A DNA stretch of 64,000 bases from contig NZ_KQ758903.1 of NCBI RefSeq assembly GCF_001466665.1, positions 179,900-243,899 of the forward strand, in the 5' to 3' direction. The first letter of the stretch is position 1, and each line of letters begins with the position of its first letter. Positions 61,046 to 64,000 of the stretch are shown here, piece after piece. The translations under genes and the position numbers were made by a program. Source of the DNA: Dehalogenimonas alkenigignens. GTDB lineage: Bacteria; Chloroflexota; Dehalococcoidia; Dehalococcoidales; Dehalococcoidaceae. Below the pieces are notes generated by a model, which did no database searches, was not told the origin of the DNA, and saw nothing but the letters and a program-made list of their open reading frames with translations.

Positions 61046-62885
61046 TTATTTTTTTTGCGATCTCGCAAAAAGGATGATCCCGAGTAGCAAGGCGGCGCCG
61101 ACGAAGAACATCGGAATTAACCAATTAGGTTTCGTCTGGTCGGGCGGCTGTGTCGTTGGAGCCGTAGTGGTTGCCGGAGGCGGAACGGTGGTCGTTGGCG
61201 GAGGCGTGGTCGTTGCCGTCGAGGGCACCGTTGTCGTGGGCGGGAGTGTGGTCGTCGGCGGAACGGTAGTCGCCGGGACGGTCTGCGCGAAGAGACCGAA
61301 GGTCGTGAAGTGAGTTATCGCGGCTGTGACCGTTTTGGCCGTAGCGTCGACGGTGCTGGTCAACTGAACCCAGGCCGTGCCGTTCCACCAGGCGATGTAC
61401 AGGCTGCTTTCGGATACACCGCCGGAAAGGTCCGCGCTGGTGTAGTTGAAGATCACCGAGATCGCCGGGTTGAAGGTAACGCCGCTCGGGCCGAGCTCGA
61501 AGCATTTGATGAGTTTCTGCCCGGAGGGAACTGCAGGAGGAGCATCGATAGTATTCGATGAAACGTACGGTTGAGCGGCGCCTGCGGCGTTCCAGATGAA
61601 GACGCCAACAGGGATGGACAGGGTCAGCTTACCGTCCGGCGTACTGATCGCCCCGGCAGTGACCGACTTGCCGTTGCCGTCCATCCAGGGAGAGTTGCCG
61701 GACAGGTTGATGCCGATGAGTTGGTTGCCGAAGCCACCACCACCCCCTCCGCCTCCCGAAGGATTGTTGATGGTGAAGGTCTGCGGGACATCCGGCGCAG
61801 CATTGTAGTTAGCGTTTCCGGCCTGTTGGACGGTGATGGTACCGCTGCCTGCGCCGGTGATGTGCACGGTGTTGCCAGAGACAGTACAGTTGCCCGAGGC
61901 GATGAAGGTGACAGCCAGGCCGGAGGAGGCGGTGGCACTGACGGTGAAGTCGGCGTCGCCGTAGGTCTTGGTCGCCAGGGCGCCGAAGGTGATCGTCTGG
62001 TTGGCCTTATCGATCACGAAATTGCCGGCGGAGACACCGGTCAGGCTGTTGTAGTTAGTGCTGTCGTTGGGCACGAAGTCGGCGGTGACGGCATAGGTGC
62101 CGGCGTTGGTCTGATTGGCTGCGCCGCCGGTCTGGACGTTAGCGACAGTGCCCGGGGTAGAACTGGCGGTGACGCCTACAGTGGCTGAATGTGTCGCGCC
62201 ATCATAAGTCACCGGGGAGTTACTCACGCCGAGCGTGGCCGTGGGTGTGGCCTTGTTGATGGTGAAGGTCTGCGGGACATCCGGCGCAGCATTGTAGTTG
62301 GCGTTGCCGGCCTGGTGGGCGGTGATGATGCCGCTGCCGGCGCCGGTGATATGGACGGTGTTGCCGGTAACGGTGCAGTTGCCCGAGGCGGTGAAGGTGA
62401 CGGCCAGGCCGGACGATGCAGTGGCACTGACGGTGAAGTCGGCGTCGCCGTAGGTCTTGGTCGCCAGGGCGCCGAAGGTGATCGTCTGGTCAAGCTTCGG
62501 TATCGAGAGGTTCAGTTGGGCTACTACGCCATTCTGGAAAGTCGTCGTGGTGGCGAGTACACCGGCAACATAGATGCTGACAGTGTCTCCGGCCACGCCG
62601 CCTTCTTTGGCAGGAGTATCGGGATCATCAGCGGGCACCTGGAACACCGGGCTGTAGCCGTAACGACCTTGAGAATCGATAGCAGTCGAGGAATAGGTCA
62701 CCCCGCCGATCTTGGCGATCACGGCGAGTCCGGCGGGTCCAGGTCCAGTGCCGACAGTCACATTGCCGTACAACTGGTAAGGTATCTGGGGGAACAGCGA
62801 AGACCGAAATTGCCGAAAGCGCGATAAGGGACAGACCGAGCAGGAGCCCGAAGGCTCCTGCTCTTTTTAACTTTTTCAGCTCCAT
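61046..62885 (-). CDS. secreted MBG-repeat surface protein, frameshifted near the signal peptide
   Basis: A signal peptide (MELKKLKRAGAFGLLLGLSL, LIALSAISVFA) starts at ATG 62885 but shifts frame at a run of five G/C (62788-62792). Adding one base joins VPP to QIPYQLYGNVTV and a 575-codon frame. The mature protein has two near-identical MBG repeats (TITFGALATKTYGDADFTVS, with NYNAAPDVPQTFTI) and a third different one. A beta-domain follows, then a Thr/Pro-rich stalk and a C-terminal helix with RSQKK. It should sit on the cell surface, anchored by its tail. Confidence 0.75.
61764..62000. repeat. 237-base direct repeat, copy 1
   Basis: Encodes one MBG repeat of the surface protein. It matches 62253-62489 over the same length with few substitutions, so it is a recent duplication or kept alike by recombination. 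Confidence 0.85.
62253..62489. repeat. 237-base direct repeat, copy 2
   Basis: Encodes the other MBG repeat. The two copies are 489 bases apart start to start, so unequal recombination could delete or add a repeat unit. Confidence 0.85.
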
Positions 62886-62924
62886 CCAATCTACCCCCTA
62901 GTTATTTTTCTGGCACGAACGCCC

Positions 62925-64000
62925 TTACGGGTAGATCGTCCCCGCGCCGGTAACAGCTATCCAGTAGCCGGCTCCCGGGGTCAGATTGTCTGTGGTCCGG
63001 ACGATTATGTAGTTGGTGCCATCGAATCGATAAATCCTGGTATAGCCTCCGGTGATTCCGGCAAGGTACTCAGAAGCAGTCATGGAAGCGGTTGACTTGA
63101 AGCCGATGAGGTTCCAGCCAACAACCACATTGTACGTTGGTGGAGTGGCCGGAGGCGCCGGGAGATCGCTGCCAGTAATGGTCAAGGTTGCGGACATTGC
63201 CATGTTGACCCAGTAGCCCTTGCCGTCCGTCATGGTGGTCAGGGTGTCAGGTGCGCCGGCGGGGCCATCGTAGGACAACCAGGTAGACGTAGAAGCGTCG
63301 TAGTACCAGACCGAGATGACGTTAGCAGAAATGCCGGTCAGTACAGAACCGATGGTTGGGTCTGTCGGGATTTGGGTCAAGGAAACGAGGTTCCAGCCAG
63401 CCGTCAGGTTGATGGTGGTGACCGGGGTGGGGGGTACTGAGACAGCGGCGATGGTGAACACCGCATCGCTGGTGTCGGCACCCAGATTGCCGGCCGCGTC
63501 AGTGGCCGTCAATCTTACCAGGCAGGTCGTGCTGGCAGTTGCAGGAACAGTCCAGGAGAACGCTCCGTCATTGATTCCGTCGAAGCCAGCTACGCTGGCC
63601 CAAGTGGTGCCACCGTTGGTGGAATATTGTAGGGTCAGGACCAAGCTAGCGGCAGGCGTCAGGTTGTCGGTCGCTGACCAGGTAATGACGGTGGCCGTGC
63701 CGACGGTGAAGGTTTGACCGCCATTGGGGCTGTTTAGTGTCACTGTCGGCGGCGTCATCTCACCGAAAATGCTGGCGGTGGTGGTTGGTTGAGTCAGTGA
63801 GTAGTTGCCGGCGTCGGTGCCACCGATGGTCAGACCGCTAACGGTAACGGTGATGTTGTTGCTGATGTTCTTGGTGGCGAAAGTGCCAACCGCGGCATTT
63901 GTGTTCAAGGTGACGGTGTCACCGAGAAGTTTACCGACCAAGGCAGCGTTGTTAACATTAAGGGTCGCGGCCGTGGTCCCGTCGTAGACTTTGTCCTGGG
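62925..64000 (-). CDS. secreted YDG/Ig-like surface protein (5' end beyond the window)
   Basis: An open frame of at least 358 codons extends past the right edge. It starts in a YDG/MBG-type repeat (DKVYDGTTAATLNV, NISNNITVTVSGLTIGGTDA), followed by an Ig-like domain (PTVTLNSPNGGQTFTVG, VRLTATDAAGNLG). Two related blocks of cell-surface type end it (INLTAGWNLVSLTQIP, VVVGWNLIGFKST, each followed by a GYW motif). No anchor is seen at the C terminus. It shares its style with the neighbour at 61046-62885, so the two are likely expressed together. Confidence 0.78.
   Translation of the reverse strand, partial: QDKVYDGTTAATLNVNNAALVGKLLGDTVTLNTNAAVGTFATKNISNNITVTVSGLTIGGTDAGNYSLTQPTTTASIFGEMTPPTVTLNSPNGGQTFTVGTATVITWSATDNLTPAASLVLTLQYSTNGGTTWASVAGFDGINDGAFSWTVPATASTTCLVRLTATDAAGNLGADTSDAVFTIAAVSVPPTPVTTINLTAGWNLVSLTQIPTDPTIGSVLTGISANVISVWYYDASTSTWLSYDGPAGAPDTLTTMTDGKGYWVNMAMSATLTITGSDLPAPPATPPTYNVVVGWNLIGFKSTASMTASEYLAGITGGYTRIYRFDGTNYIIVRTTDNLTPGAGYWIAVTGAGTIYP

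Noticed and set aside
61571..62827. Two long plus-strand frames rich in Gly, Asp and Arg
   Set aside because: Antisense to the MBG-repeat gene; the frames reflect its repeats and codon bias.

Overview
The window reads as chromosomal DNA of a strictly anaerobic bacterium. The best guess is Chloroflexota, class Dehalococcoidia (Dehalogenimonas-like). This is an inference from gene content: a type III glutamine synthetase, MBG/YDG-repeat surface proteins with a VPPQIPYQ-like mature start, a CcoG/NapH-like ferredoxin membrane protein, and small Cys-rich proteins. No rRNA, tRNA, CRISPR array or reductive dehalogenase was seen. Most of the left half is on the minus strand.

Region by region. (1) 1-3.7 kb: end of an unknown gene, a methyltransferase, a DinB-like protein, MnmA and a cystathionine gamma-synthase/lyase. 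(2) 3.7-14.6 kb, minus strand: a sulfur and redox block. In transcription order it holds a two-module siroheme reductase with ferredoxin domains, a small Cys-rich protein, a sulfonate/taurine-type ABC importer, an arylsulfotransferase-family protein, a cysteine synthase, a TusA-like protein, Lgt and a SHOCT protein, then a YtkA-like protein with a polyferredoxin membrane protein. (3) 14.7-18.1 kb: copper-handling operon csoR-copZ-copA plus a small membrane protein. (4) 18.2-28.1 kb: a defence island with a nuclease-methyltransferase (type ISP-like), an HTH protein, and a 1262-residue nuclease-NTPase protein of Avs/STAND-like layout behind a frameshifted partner gene. (5) 28.7-35.2 kb: signalling genes (hybrid histidine kinase, response regulator, HTH plus PAS-GAF-HD-GYP protein, ferritin-like protein). 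The two divergent transcription units carry related AGTACTA dyads. (6) 35-43.4 kb: small regulators, a low-molecular-weight phosphatase, a fibronectin lipoprotein, two paralogous unknowns, DUF1697, glutamine synthetase and a coiled-coil protein. (7) 43.5-46 kb: a radical SAM enzyme with two tiny genes, next to a LuxR-type regulator whose receiver has lost its phosphorylation site. (8) 46.3-53.6 kb: a stress and envelope block (DUF1508, small membrane proteins, DUF502, CDF exporter, Crp/Fnr regulator, patatin, HdeD, coiled-coil protein, MscS). Two duplicated pairs of FNR-type TTGAT-N4-ATCAA boxes lie close to a regulator with the matching ExxSR recognition helix. (9) 53.7-57.4 kb: two divergent fluoride-riboswitch-like leaders drive a CPA-type antiporter on one side and a prenyltransferase-repeat protein on the other; a DUF190 gene follows. 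(10) 57.5-60.8 kb: decaying DNA with an MscS 3' remnant, a defective IS3-family (IS407-like) element, a lamin-tail lipoprotein cut by that element, and a PAS fragment. (11) 61-64 kb: two secreted MBG/YDG proteins; one runs off the edge and the other has its signal peptide out of frame at a G5 run.

The strongest points are the twin fluoride riboswitches with an unexpected prenyltransferase-fold target, the FNR-box regulon, the Avs-like island, and a series of small indels that disrupt at least five genes. All calls come from reading the sequence; no database search was run.
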